Assembly (NCBI GenBank): GCA_905479795.1
Contig: CAJQNX010000027.1
Coordinates: 1-13,455, forward strand
DNA: 13,455 bases
From: an uncultured Candidatus Midichloriaceae bacterium
GTDB taxonomy: Bacteria; Pseudomonadota; Alphaproteobacteria; Rickettsiales; Midichloriaceae
Direction of reading: 5' to 3'
Within the stretch, counting starts at the first letter, position 1; the number at the start of each line of letters is the position of its first letter. Below are positions 7,979-13,455 of the stretch, piece by piece. Made by a program: the position numbers and the translations under genes. The notes under the pieces are model-generated. The model searched no databases and was not told where the DNA came from. It saw nothing but the letters and a program-made list of their open reading frames with translations.

Positions 7979-8002
7979 TAAAGGTACGTTACGTTTGTTA
8001 TT
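7967..8002. terminator. Bulged hairpin at the convergent end of rlmB and the EamA transporter gene
   Basis: AATAACAA (7967-7974) pairs with TTGTTATT (7995-8002), and GTAA (7975-7978) with TTAC (7989-7992). A 2-nt GT bulge and a 10-nt loop remain, giving twelve paired bases. The structure covers both stop codons of two convergent genes, which suits a shared bidirectional terminator. Neither side has a long T-tract, so it may instead stabilise mRNA ends. Confidence 0.4.
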
Positions 8003-8975
8003 AAGCTCGCCTTTCTTTATGCATAATGAAATACACTCCACTCAACACAATGAGTCCATAGCCTACTAATGAATACGTATTAGGTATACCTTCATTTAAA
8101 ATTAAATAAGCAAAAATACCTGTGAAGGGTAATCTTAGATAATCAAAAGGACCTACCACTGACATATCAGAAAGCTTATATGCCTTAAAAAACGATACTT
8201 TATGCAGAAGACTTGCAAGGCCAGCTGAAAAAACCACTAAATATGCAGTAATAGAAAAATCAGGCCAAGTTGCTAAGTTAGCATTCATTGAGTAATTTGC
8301 AAAATCAAACCAGCTATTGGGAAAGTCAAATGTAAATTGAAAATACGCTACTGGAAATGCAAAGATTGATGCAGACAAACTAGAATAAAACAATTGGGCA
8401 CGAGAATGTTCAGTTTTTGTTAATTTTTTTATGACTACATTATTTATTGACCAAAAAATCAATGCTGAGAAAGCATACCAATACCCTGAATTAAAATCTT
8501 TTCCTATGCTTGTAAAATCCTTAATAAAAAATATACCTAATATACTCCCTAAAAGTAACACCACTTTAGGAGTGGTTAGCTTTTCATTAAATACCAACAC
8601 CCCTGCAACAACCATAAATGCTGGGGTTAGCTCAGATATCGCTGCTGCATTAAGTACATTCATAACAGATACAGCATGAAACATGCAAAGTGAACCCATA
8701 ATACTAAAGAATCCCCTTAAGGTATGAAATAAAAGCTTTTTTGTTTTCAGATGATGAACAAATCCACGTTTAAAGCATGATAATAACGTTAAGATCAATA
8801 TAGTTATTTTATATAACAACCCGACTTGGTTTGAAGTAAAACTAAAATCATTTGTAAGAATTTTTACTATTATATAAAGCAGGGACATAAAAAACGCATT
8901 TACCACCATCAATAATATGCCCGATAAATGATTAGATGTCTTAAAAGAGGTAATGAACTTAATCACAATATACAA
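8001..8975 (-). CDS. EamA (DMT superfamily) inner-membrane transporter
   Basis: This drug/metabolite transporter has about ten hydrophobic segments arranged as two EamA repeats (about residues 18-152 and 165-318). Each repeat ends in the characteristic acidic loop (VFNEKLTTPKVVLLLGSILGIF and LILNEGIPNTYSLVGYGLIVLSG). Family members export or import small metabolites; in Rickettsiales a relative has been linked to S-adenosylmethionine uptake, but I see nothing here that fixes the substrate. The frame given starts at a TTG (8975). The first in-frame ATG, at residue 23 (8909), falls inside what looks like TM1 (GILLMVVNAFFMSLLYIIVKI), and a GTG lies at residue 4, so the exact start is uncertain. 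It stands alone, convergent with rlmB and divergent from tRNA-Ser. Confidence 0.87.
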   Translation of the reverse strand: MYIVIKFITSFKTSNHLSGILLMVVNAFFMSLLYIIVKILTNDFSFTSNQVGLLYKITILILTLLSCFKRGFVHHLKTKKLLFHTLRGFFSIMGSLCMFHAVSVMNVLNAAAISELTPAFMVVAGVLVFNEKLTTPKVVLLLGSILGIFFIKDFTSIGKDFNSGYWYAFSALIFWSINNVVIKKLTKTEHSRAQLFYSSLSASIFAFPVAYFQFTFDFPNSWFDFANYSMNANLATWPDFSITAYLVVFSAGLASLLHKVSFFKAYKLSDMSVVGPFDYLRLPFTGIFAYLILNEGIPNTYSLVGYGLIVLSGVYFIMHKERRA

Positions 8976-8993
8976 AGTAATATATAAAGCTTT

Positions 8994-9023
8994 TTATTAC
9001 TGCAAATTTGTAGTATATGTCAA
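8994..9023 (-). promoter_or_regulatory. Candidate promoter for the EamA transporter gene
   Basis: On the minus strand a consensus TTGACA (9023-9018) is followed after 18 bp by TAATAA (8999-8994), a moderate -10. The predicted start of transcription would lie about 10-15 nt before the TTG start codon, giving a very short leader. Confidence 0.4.
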
Positions 9024-9037
9024 TATAATTTTATAAT
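9008..9037 (+). promoter_or_regulatory. Candidate promoter for tRNA-Ser
   Basis: TTGTAG (9008-9013) and a perfect TATAAT (9032-9037) are spaced 18 bp apart on the plus strand, about 60 bp before the tRNA. An alternative pair, TTGTGA (9039-9044) with TATATA (9062-9067) at 17 bp, is closer to the gene. The region overlaps the divergent EamA promoter. Confidence 0.35.
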
Positions 9038-9095
9038 GTTGTGATATTTAATTATTATATTTATATAAATAAAAATAACAAATAAGATTTTTTTT

Positions 9096-9185
9096 GGAAG
9101 GGTGGCCGAGCGGCTTAAGGCGCACGCTTGGAAAGCGTGTTTACTGTAACAAGTAACAAGGGTTCGAATCCCTTTCCTTCCGCCA
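9096..9185 (+). tRNA. tRNA-Ser (anticodon GGA)
   Basis: This is a complete type II cloverleaf. The acceptor stem is GGAAGGG (9096-9102) with TCCTTCC (9175-9181), ending in a G-U pair. The anticodon stem CACGC/GCGTG encloses loop TTGGAAA, giving anticodon GGA at 9130-9132, which reads UCC and UCU. A long variable arm has a 5-bp stem TTACT/AGTAA. The T arm is AAGGG-TTCGAAT-CCCTT. The discriminator is G (9182), as expected for serine, and the CCA end is encoded (9183-9185). The D arm contains GGCCGAGCGGCTTAAGGC, typical of serine tRNAs. No strong T-rich terminator follows within 60 bp. Confidence 0.97.
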
Positions 9186-9414
9186 CATTGCTAATCAACA
9201 CTCCCCAATATAAAAATGTTTTTGAAAATGGAGCTGAAAAGTTACAAGAAATGAAGATTAATTTTAGTCAATTTTAGTTGACGCTGACCGATCAAGATAA
9301 TTATCGTTCAACCATTATTTTTATTCACCTAAAAATCGGTGCAAATTTCATTAGATTCAAGTATATTAAGACATTGATCGTGCTGCATATCTTGCTTATC
9401 AAAAGATTATTTGT
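9186..9414. other. Intergenic stretch without a recognisable gene
   Basis: I see no gene here. A small inverted repeat, GTCAA-TTTTAG-TTGAC (9267-9282), overlaps a direct repeat of ATTTTAGT. One plus-strand frame is open from about 9190 to 9448 apart from a single TAG at 9275-9277. It has no start signal and no recognisable motif, so chance openness in AT-rich DNA or an old remnant are equally possible. Confidence 0.5.
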
Positions 9415-9796
9415 TTATATATTAATAATTATACCTGTCACTTTTTTATAATCATTAATCCTTAGGTCTCTTAGTAAGATAATACATTGAGTACTGTAAT
9501 CGTGTATAAATTTATTAGATGCTATAATAAAATCCTTTCCCTCAAGAAGGCGCTCTCAATCTCCTTTGCAACAACACATCTACCGCGCCGTGATATCACA
9601 GGGCTTGCTAAAAATGATAATTCATCTACTCCATCATCCTTGCAATTTATTACTTTAGTATAATCTTTATTATATACAAAATTTTGATACTTTACTTCTC
9701 CATCTGCAACACATTTTCCTACTTCTCTAATAACCCCCCGCCTTCAAGAAACTTTAGACATACATCTCGTTTTTGATTACTAGTGCATTCTATAAT
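9415..9796 (-). pseudogene. Decayed reading frame of unknown function, broken by two frameshifts and bounded by the IS element
   Basis: Three successive minus-strand frames read as one continuous protein-like sequence. Piece A (about 9796-9735) encodes IIECTSNQKRDVCLKFLEGG. Piece B (9734-9522) starts VIREVGKCVADGEVKYQ, includes SFLASPVISRRGRCVVAKEIE, and ends at TAG. Piece C (from about 9543 to the TAA at 9415) starts EGKDFIIASNKFIHDYS and ends KKVTGIIINI. The A-to-B switch falls in a run of six G residues and the B-to-C switch near AGCGCCTTCTTGAGGG, so a one-base change at each would join them into about 125 codons. I do not recognise the family. The right boundary coincides with the IS3 end. 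That the three pieces belong to one gene is inference from the abutting frames. Confidence 0.45.
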
Positions 9797-9873
9797 GAAC
9801 CTCATAAATTAGACCAAATATATATATTAAAGGGAATAAAAATAATAATAATTAGGTATAATTTAAGGTAAAA

Positions 9874-10155
9874 ATACTGACAAATAATAAGGCATATAGT
9901 TCAAAGATAAAAGGTAAGGTTGCAATAGCAACAATAAAATGAGATAAGACGTTAGCAGAAATCAGTAGTTTATATAACGTATCTCCTAAAAGAGCCTGCG
10001 TATGGAAGAAACAGCTACTAGAGCAAGTAAATCTTGTTTATGAAAATGGAAATGATAACCAAAGAATAGAGTTAGAATATGAGAATAAAATAAGTGATTT
10101 ACATAGGAAGATAGGCGAATTAAGCATAGAAAATGAATATCTTAAAAAAAATTAA
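9874..10155 (+). pseudogene. IS3-family transposase OrfA remnant
   Basis: The frame reads NKAYSSKIKGKVAIATIK, then a TGA stop (9940-9942), then DKTLAEISSLYNVSPKRACVWKKQLLEQ through ENKISDLHRKIGELSIENEYLKKN to TAA at 10155. This is the usual OrfA layout: a helix-turn-helix of the 'xYSxEFKxKVALEAIKGEKTxxELA...WKKQLLE' type, followed by the leucine-zipper-like helix 'DELYRKIGQLxVENDFLKKK'. The TGA replaces a residue that is usually Gly. The start codon also appears lost: the position where ATG would be expected reads ATA (9874-9876) before CTG. The copy is therefore inactive. Confidence 0.82.
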
Positions 10156-10302
10156 ACTAACCCCACAAAGCGAGAGGATAAAAATGTTAGAAGAAAATCA
10201 TAAGTTAAGTATCCGCAGATAATACGATATATTGGCAATAAATAGATCAAGTGCTTATAATAAAAAAGTTAAAGAAAAATTCCTTTAAAAAATATAAAAA
10301 TT
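10151..10302 (+). pseudogene. IS3-family transposase OrfB, N-terminal remnant
   Basis: Read in the frame of the ATG at 10184, the sequence gives TPQSERIKMLEENHKLSIRR, a TAA stop (10220-10222), then YDILAINRSSAYNKKVKEKF and a second stop at 10286. This matches the start of IS3 OrfB ('...LIxxxHPKLSIRRQCELLGISRSSYYY'); the first stop replaces the usual Gln. A one-base shift continues it as LKNIKI, after which the right inverted repeat begins, so the whole DDE catalytic core is deleted. The frame is +1 to orfA rather than the -1 usually needed for the OrfAB fusion, which again indicates decay. Confidence 0.78.
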
Positions 10303-10450
10303 GGTCTTGACTTTGGGGTGCACTATAATCCTTATAAAGTGCACTGTGCATATATCTGAACCCATTTTGTTCGTCATCTCTGTCGTAACCGTCTTTTTCA
10401 AGATCTATTTGATAACTTCTTACACCGCATTTAAAGCTAATTTCAGTCAT
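10247..10450 (-). pseudogene. Small hypothetical ORF truncated by the IS3 element
   Basis: The frame opens with ATG at 10450, preceded by a usable Shine-Dalgarno (AGG five bases upstream), and lies 25 bp after the preceding small membrane-protein gene on the same strand. Its first 42 codons (MTEISFKCGVRSYQ..., then DLEKDGYDRDDEQNG and FRYMHSALYKDY) are native sequence. From position 10322 the frame runs into the IS right end and antisense orfB, so the last 25 residues or so (...FLKEFFFNFFIIST) are not original. I do not recognise the protein. With the IS removed, this frame would stop after three more residues at a TAG (9782-9780), unless a frameshift joined it to the decayed frame beyond the IS. 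It is either a very short gene or the N-terminus of that decayed gene. Confidence 0.4.
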
Positions 10451-10475
10451 TAAAACCTATTATTATTTAGACTAA

Positions 10476-10691
10476 TCAAAAAAAATTTTTCTTTAAATTT
10501 TTAATACCCTCTTTTGACAAATGCTTTTTCTTAATTTCTTTGTACTTTTTCTCAGTCCTCGTCTCTAAATTCTCTTTGAAATCATCAAATTCCTTTTGTA
10601 CAACAGAATGCAGCAGAAACTTAATTATAACTAAGCATACTACTGCTGAAACAAATATATTCCACAAAGTAGAAAACAAAAATTTAAACAT
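10476..10691 (-). CDS. Small single-pass membrane protein, hypothetical
   Basis: The 71 residues begin with an amphiphilic leader and one clear hydrophobic segment (about residues 6-28, FSTLWNIFVSAVVCLVIIKFLL). A strongly charged Lys/Glu-rich helical tail follows (VVQKEFDDFKENLETRTEKKYKEIKKK), which could form a coiled coil on the cytosolic side. It starts 37 bp after the end of rpsA on the same strand and probably rides on that transcript. No Shine-Dalgarno is visible. I do not recognise a family. Many proteobacteria carry a small LapA/YciS-type membrane protein downstream of rpsA and ihfB, with a similar one-helix-plus-coil plan, but I see no sequence match that supports that name. A shorter plus-strand frame overlaps it and looks spurious. 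Confidence 0.5.
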   Translation of the reverse strand: MFKFLFSTLWNIFVSAVVCLVIIKFLLHSVVQKEFDDFKENLETRTEKKYKEIKKKHLSKEGIKNLKKNFF

Positions 10692-10728
10692 TACGAATAC
10701 GATATCATTTTATAATAAAATTAATGTA

Positions 10729-12441
10729 TTACTTATTGTCTCTCTCTTTCTTTTCAATTGCTGCGCCTAATATATCTCCAAGGCTTGCACCACTATCAAC
10801 AGAACCATATTCTGCTATTGCTTTTTTCTCTTCAGCAATTTCTAATATTTTAACTGAGAAATTTAGTATTTTCTTACTCTTATCATATGAAATGATTTTT
10901 GCATCAATCCTATCACCAATAGTAAATCTTTCAGGTTTTTGTTGATCTTTATGTTTGGATAAGTCATATTTTTTTACGAAACCTTTTACACCCTCTGGTG
11001 CTTCAACATATAATCCATCCTTCGTTACTTCCAAGACCTTACATGTCACGACTTCTGCTTTAACTAATTTATCTGTAATTTCTTTATAGTTGCTTTCCTC
11101 AAGTTGTTTGATACTAATGGTAACTCTTTCTCTTTCTAAATCAGAGCTTAGTACTACACCCTCTATATCCTCTCCTGCCTTATAATTTTTCAAAGCATTT
11201 CTTGGGTTATCATCCCAATTAATCTCAACTGCAGGAACCAATACATCTAAGTCATTTTCCTTATCACCTTCCATGACATTAACAAATAATCCAAAATCAA
11301 CTATTTTTTTAATTTTTGCTTTAACTTTTGTTCCAACTGGATATTTATCAACAAAACTTTTCCATGGATTTTCTGTACATTGTTTAATGCTTAAGCTGAT
11401 TCTATGTTTGTCAATATCTAAGTCTAACACCACAGTTTCTACCTCATCTCCAATATTAACAAGCTTCGTTGGATGGGTATTCTTAGTATTCCAATCAATT
11501 TCATTTAGGTAAACCAACCCTTCTATTGATTTTTCAAGCTCAACAAATACACCATAATCTGAAATACCAATTACTTTGCCTTTATGCTTTGTGCCGCTAG
11601 TGTATTTTTTCTCTAGACCTTTCCAAGGGTTATCACTAAGTTGCTTTAATCCCAAAGAAACTCTCTGTACTTCTGAATTATATTTTGTCACGACAACCTT
11701 AATCTCTTGACCTAAAGTTATCTTTTCTGAAGGATGTGATATTTTTTCCCATGAAATATCTGTTATGTGTAATAATCCATCAATATCGCCTAAGTCTATA
11801 AAAGCACCATAGTTGGTAATATTTTTTACCACTCCATCAAAAGTCATACCTTCTTTAATACCTGCTAGAAGTTCACTTTTTGCTTCTTTTCTTGAATCCT
11901 CAAGTATTGCTCTTCTAGATACAACTACGTTACCCTGCTCTCTATCTATTTTTAAAATTTTAAATGGCTGTTCAATATTCATTAATATTGAAGGATCCTT
12001 TACAGGTCTAATATCAAGTTGACTACCTGGTAAAAATGCTAAAATACCTTCAATGTCAACAGCAAATCCACCTTTATTTACTTTGCCAATTATTTTTCCA
12101 TTAATACTGCTATCACTTGCACTTAATTCCTCAAACTTATTCCAAGCCATCTCTTTCGCTACTTTATCTCTGCTTAATTGAGTACACCCATTTCTTCCTT
12201 CTAATCTATCAATATATACATCAAATTTATCTCCTACTTTAATTTCCTCTTTATTGGAAAATTCATTAATTGATACCCTTCCCTCACTCTTCAGACCAAC
12301 ATCGATAAAGATTATATCACCTGAGATATTTACTATTTCTCCTTCAACAATAGAACCTTCTTTTGGTTGATTTTTTAAACTTTCTTCTAATAATTGAGAA
12401 AATTTTTCTTGTGAGAAATTTAGTATGTTTTCTATGTTCAT
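10729..12441 (-). CDS. rpsA: 30S ribosomal protein S1
   Basis: S1 binds mRNA on the 30S subunit and supports initiation on weakly paired leaders. The 570 residues comprise six S1/OB-fold domains at about 28-92, 112-177, 197-268, 283-355, 370-447 and 461-533. The first two, which dock on the ribosome, are divergent as usual. Domains 3-6 show the RNA-binding pattern (ITNYGAFIDLGDIDGLLHITDISW, ISDYGVFVELEKSIEGLVYLNEIDW, with HPxxxxxxGxEVxxxVxxxD and RISLSIKQ). The C-terminal tail SGASLGDILGAAIEKK is the conserved alphaproteobacterial ending. The start is preceded by an A-rich leader (ACAACAAAAAAAT) without Shine-Dalgarno, as is common for rpsA. It follows cmk after 19 bp, the widely conserved cmk-rpsA arrangement. 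Confidence 0.97.
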   Translation of the reverse strand: MNIENILNFSQEKFSQLLEESLKNQPKEGSIVEGEIVNISGDIIFIDVGLKSEGRVSINEFSNKEEIKVGDKFDVYIDRLEGRNGCTQLSRDKVAKEMAWNKFEELSASDSSINGKIIGKVNKGGFAVDIEGILAFLPGSQLDIRPVKDPSILMNIEQPFKILKIDREQGNVVVSRRAILEDSRKEAKSELLAGIKEGMTFDGVVKNITNYGAFIDLGDIDGLLHITDISWEKISHPSEKITLGQEIKVVVTKYNSEVQRVSLGLKQLSDNPWKGLEKKYTSGTKHKGKVIGISDYGVFVELEKSIEGLVYLNEIDWNTKNTHPTKLVNIGDEVETVVLDLDIDKHRISLSIKQCTENPWKSFVDKYPVGTKVKAKIKKIVDFGLFVNVMEGDKENDLDVLVPAVEINWDDNPRNALKNYKAGEDIEGVVLSSDLERERVTISIKQLEESNYKEITDKLVKAEVVTCKVLEVTKDGLYVEAPEGVKGFVKKYDLSKHKDQQKPERFTIGDRIDAKIISYDKSKKILNFSVKILEIAEEKKAIAEYGSVDSGASLGDILGAAIEKKERDNK

Positions 12442-12460
12442 ATTTTTTTGTTGTTAATAT

Positions 12461-13102
12461 TTAGTTATTTTCAATCTTTTTTAGCACTATATCTAATACT
12501 TTATCAATATTTAGCCCACTTGTATCAACCAAAAATGAATCTTCAGCTTTAGCTAAAGGCGCGATGTTACGCCCCTTATCCCTTTCATCTCTAATTTTAA
12601 GATACTCAAGCACTAGTGGCAGTTTAATACTTTTTCCCATTTTTTGCAACTGTTTATACCTTCTATTAGCTCTTTCTTCAATAGTAGCATCAAAAAAAAA
12701 TTTAAAATTTGCATTTGGAAAAACGACAGTGCCAATATCTCGCCCATCAATTACAACACCTTTTTTATTTTCTGCAAATTTTCTTTGTATATCTAATAGC
12801 ACATTTCTTACATTTTTTTGCATTGCTATTTTAGATGCTATATCGCTAATATTATCGGAATAAAGCTCCTTTGAATCTATTGGCTTGTAAAAGTCAATTT
12901 CTTTAATTATATTTGCTAAATCTTGATCTTCCTCTAAATTCAAATCATGTGCATAGCAATAATACGCCACTTTTCTAAACATTATACCTGTATCTAAGTA
13001 GTCATATCCAAGTTTATTAGCTAATAGCTTTGCAATCGTACCCTTTCCAGATGCTGCAGTGCCGTCAAATGCAATCACAACTGTTTTAGAATTGTCATCC
13101 AT
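12461..13102 (-). CDS. cmk: Cytidylate kinase
   Basis: This cytosolic enzyme phosphorylates CMP and dCMP with ATP, feeding CTP and dCTP pools. The 213 residues match the short bacterial form. The P-loop is AFDGTAASGKGTIAKLLA (11-28). YLDTGIMFRKVAYY (35-48) corresponds to the CMP-binding 'LDTGAMYRxVA'. GVVIDGRDIGTVVFPNA (115-131) is the family signature, and RDERDKGRNIAPLAKAEDS (171-189) is the lid and substrate region, ending with VDTSGLNID. It starts 6 bp after the stop of ribB and ends 19 bp before rpsA, so the three genes appear to form one operon. Confidence 0.96.
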   Translation of the reverse strand: MDDNSKTVVIAFDGTAASGKGTIAKLLANKLGYDYLDTGIMFRKVAYYCYAHDLNLEEDQDLANIIKEIDFYKPIDSKELYSDNISDIASKIAMQKNVRNVLLDIQRKFAENKKGVVIDGRDIGTVVFPNANFKFFFDATIEERANRRYKQLQKMGKSIKLPLVLEYLKIRDERDKGRNIAPLAKAEDSFLVDTSGLNIDKVLDIVLKKIENN

Positions 13103-13108
13103 ACTGTG

Positions 13109-13455
13109 TTATTTTATATACTGTACTAATTTTTCAACACTTGAAATTTTCATACCATGTTTTTTAGAAAATTTTAGCAAATCATTTCTCCTAGCCATGG
13201 TACCATCATCATTGATAATTTCACAAATAACCATTGCTGGTTTTAATTTTGCAAGCTTTGCTATGTCAATTGCAGCCTCAGTATGCCCCCTTCTTTCAAG
13301 AACACCTTTTTCTCTAGCAATCACTGGGAATATATGTCCAGGAACTTTAAAATCATTAATTGTTGAATTTTCACTAATCAATCTCTGAATAGTATGAACT
13401 TTATCAGTAGCTGACATTCCAGTTGAAACCCCTTCTTTTGAATCTATAGAATAAG
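13109..13455 (-). CDS. ribB: 3,4-dihydroxy-2-butanone 4-phosphate synthase (riboflavin pathway), 5' end outside window
   Basis: This enzyme converts ribulose 5-phosphate to formate and the four-carbon precursor of riboflavin. The frame is open to the last base, so about 115 C-terminal codons are visible and the start lies outside. Conserved motifs are YSIDSKEGVSTGMSATDK (family 'DAxxGVTTGISAxDR'), PGHIFPVIAREKGVLERRGHTEAAID (catalytic His in GHTEA) and INDDGTMARRNDL. The protein ends shortly after at VEKLVQYIK, so there is no fused GTP cyclohydrolase II (RibA) domain as in the bifunctional RibBA of many bacteria. cmk follows 6 bp later. Presence of ribB indicates at least partial flavin synthesis; the other rib genes are not in view. 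Confidence 0.95.
   Translation of the reverse strand, partial: YSIDSKEGVSTGMSATDKVHTIQRLISENSTINDFKVPGHIFPVIAREKGVLERRGHTEAAIDIAKLAKLKPAMVICEIINDDGTMARRNDLLKFSKKHGMKISSVEKLVQYIK

Larger units (their letters stand above)
9796..10322 (+). mobile_element. Internally deleted IS3-family insertion sequence, non-autonomous remnant
   Basis: The element is bounded by imperfect terminal inverted repeats: TGAACCTCATAAATTAGACC at 9796-9815, and GGTCTTGACTTTGGGGTGCA at 10303-10322. The latter matches the complement of the left end at 13 of 20 positions, with the same TG...CA polarity as IS3-family ends. CTATAA is present directly outside both ends (9790-9795 and 10323-10328), as expected for a target-site duplication. 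Inside are remnants of orfA (from about 9874) and the beginning of orfB, in the usual order. Most of orfB, perhaps 700 bp judging from a usual 1.2-1.3 kb element, is missing directly before the right end. About 527 bp remain. Exact ends could shift by a few bases because the flanks are AT-rich and resemble the right terminus. Confidence 0.75.

Noticed and set aside
8431..8679. 82-codon plus-strand frame antisense to the EamA gene
   Set aside because: It overlaps membrane segments of a well-supported gene and has the composition expected of an antisense shadow.
9190..9448. Nearly open plus-strand frame with one TAG as a pseudogene
   Set aside because: There is no start, no motif, and the AT-rich context makes such openness plausible by chance; part of it is antisense to the better-supported decayed frame.
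10318..10344. GTGCACTATAA...TTATAAAGTGCAC inverted repeat as a separate operator or palindromic element
   Set aside because: Its left arm includes the right end of the IS, so the present form arose from the insertion. It is better explained by the older hairpin that the IS disrupted.
10540..10945. Two overlapping plus-strand frames (76 and 73 codons) opposite the small membrane protein and the end of rpsA
   Set aside because: The second is antisense to conserved S1 domain 6 and its tail, and the first is antisense to the 71-codon ORF. Neither has a start signal or motif.
11273..12022. Plus-strand frames (79 and 69 codons) antisense to rpsA
   Set aside because: They are complementary to S1 domains with strong family conservation, so their openness is a by-product.
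12564..13388. Plus-strand frames of 99 and 109 codons opposite cmk and ribB
   Set aside because: Both are fully antisense to conserved enzyme motifs, and their Ser/Leu/Phe-rich translations are typical of shadows.
1..13455. CRISPR arrays, rRNA genes, riboswitches, prophage or toxin-antitoxin modules
   Set aside because: I looked for regularly spaced repeats, conserved rRNA stretches, riboswitch-like leaders before aatA and the transporter genes, and paired small toxin/antitoxin ORFs, and found none that could be supported.

Overview
The window is strongly AT-rich and gene-dense apart from one decayed stretch. It looks like the chromosome of an obligate intracellular alphaproteobacterium of the Rickettsiales type. 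This is inferred from base composition, the compact housekeeping set (aspartate aminotransferase, CtpA, RNase HI, RlmB, ribosomal protein S1, cytidylate kinase), the predominance of small-molecule transporters, and the alphaproteobacterial C-terminal tail of S1. A ribB gene implies that at least part of riboflavin synthesis is retained, which I recall is absent from Rickettsia itself. The genus cannot be fixed from the sequence alone.

Layout. Positions 1-1623 (+) hold the 3' part of a large unrecognised protein with one internal membrane segment. A LysE/ArgO-type exporter (1666-2292, +) follows, then a hairpin and aatA (2381-3598, +), then a Bcr/CflA-type MFS drug exporter (3768-4952, +). Converging on this from the minus strand is an overlapping pair: a C-terminal processing protease (5488-6744) and a periplasmic thioredoxin-like protein (5016-5507). 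rnhA (6754-7212) and rlmB (7223-7978) form a plus-strand pair. They converge on an EamA-family transporter (8001-8975, -) with a bulged hairpin at the junction. A tRNA-Ser(GGA) lies at 9096-9185 (+).

Positions 9186-10475 contain no intact gene. They hold the decayed, frameshifted remains of an unrecognised minus-strand reading frame (about 9415-9795) and an internally deleted IS3-family element (9796-10322). The element has recognisable orfA and orfB remnants, imperfect terminal inverted repeats and a CTATAA target duplication. It also carries off the end of a small minus-strand ORF that starts at 10450. Removing the element in silico restores a 14-bp inverted repeat, so it apparently landed in a hairpin.

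The right end is a minus-strand cluster read from the window edge leftwards: ribB (partial), cmk, rpsA, then a 71-codon small membrane protein and the IS-truncated ORF. The tight spacing of ribB, cmk and rpsA (6 and 19 bp gaps) suggests one transcript. I found no CRISPR array, rRNA, prophage or convincing multi-gene novel system. The most unusual content is the large unknown membrane-anchored protein at the left edge and the IS-disrupted region.
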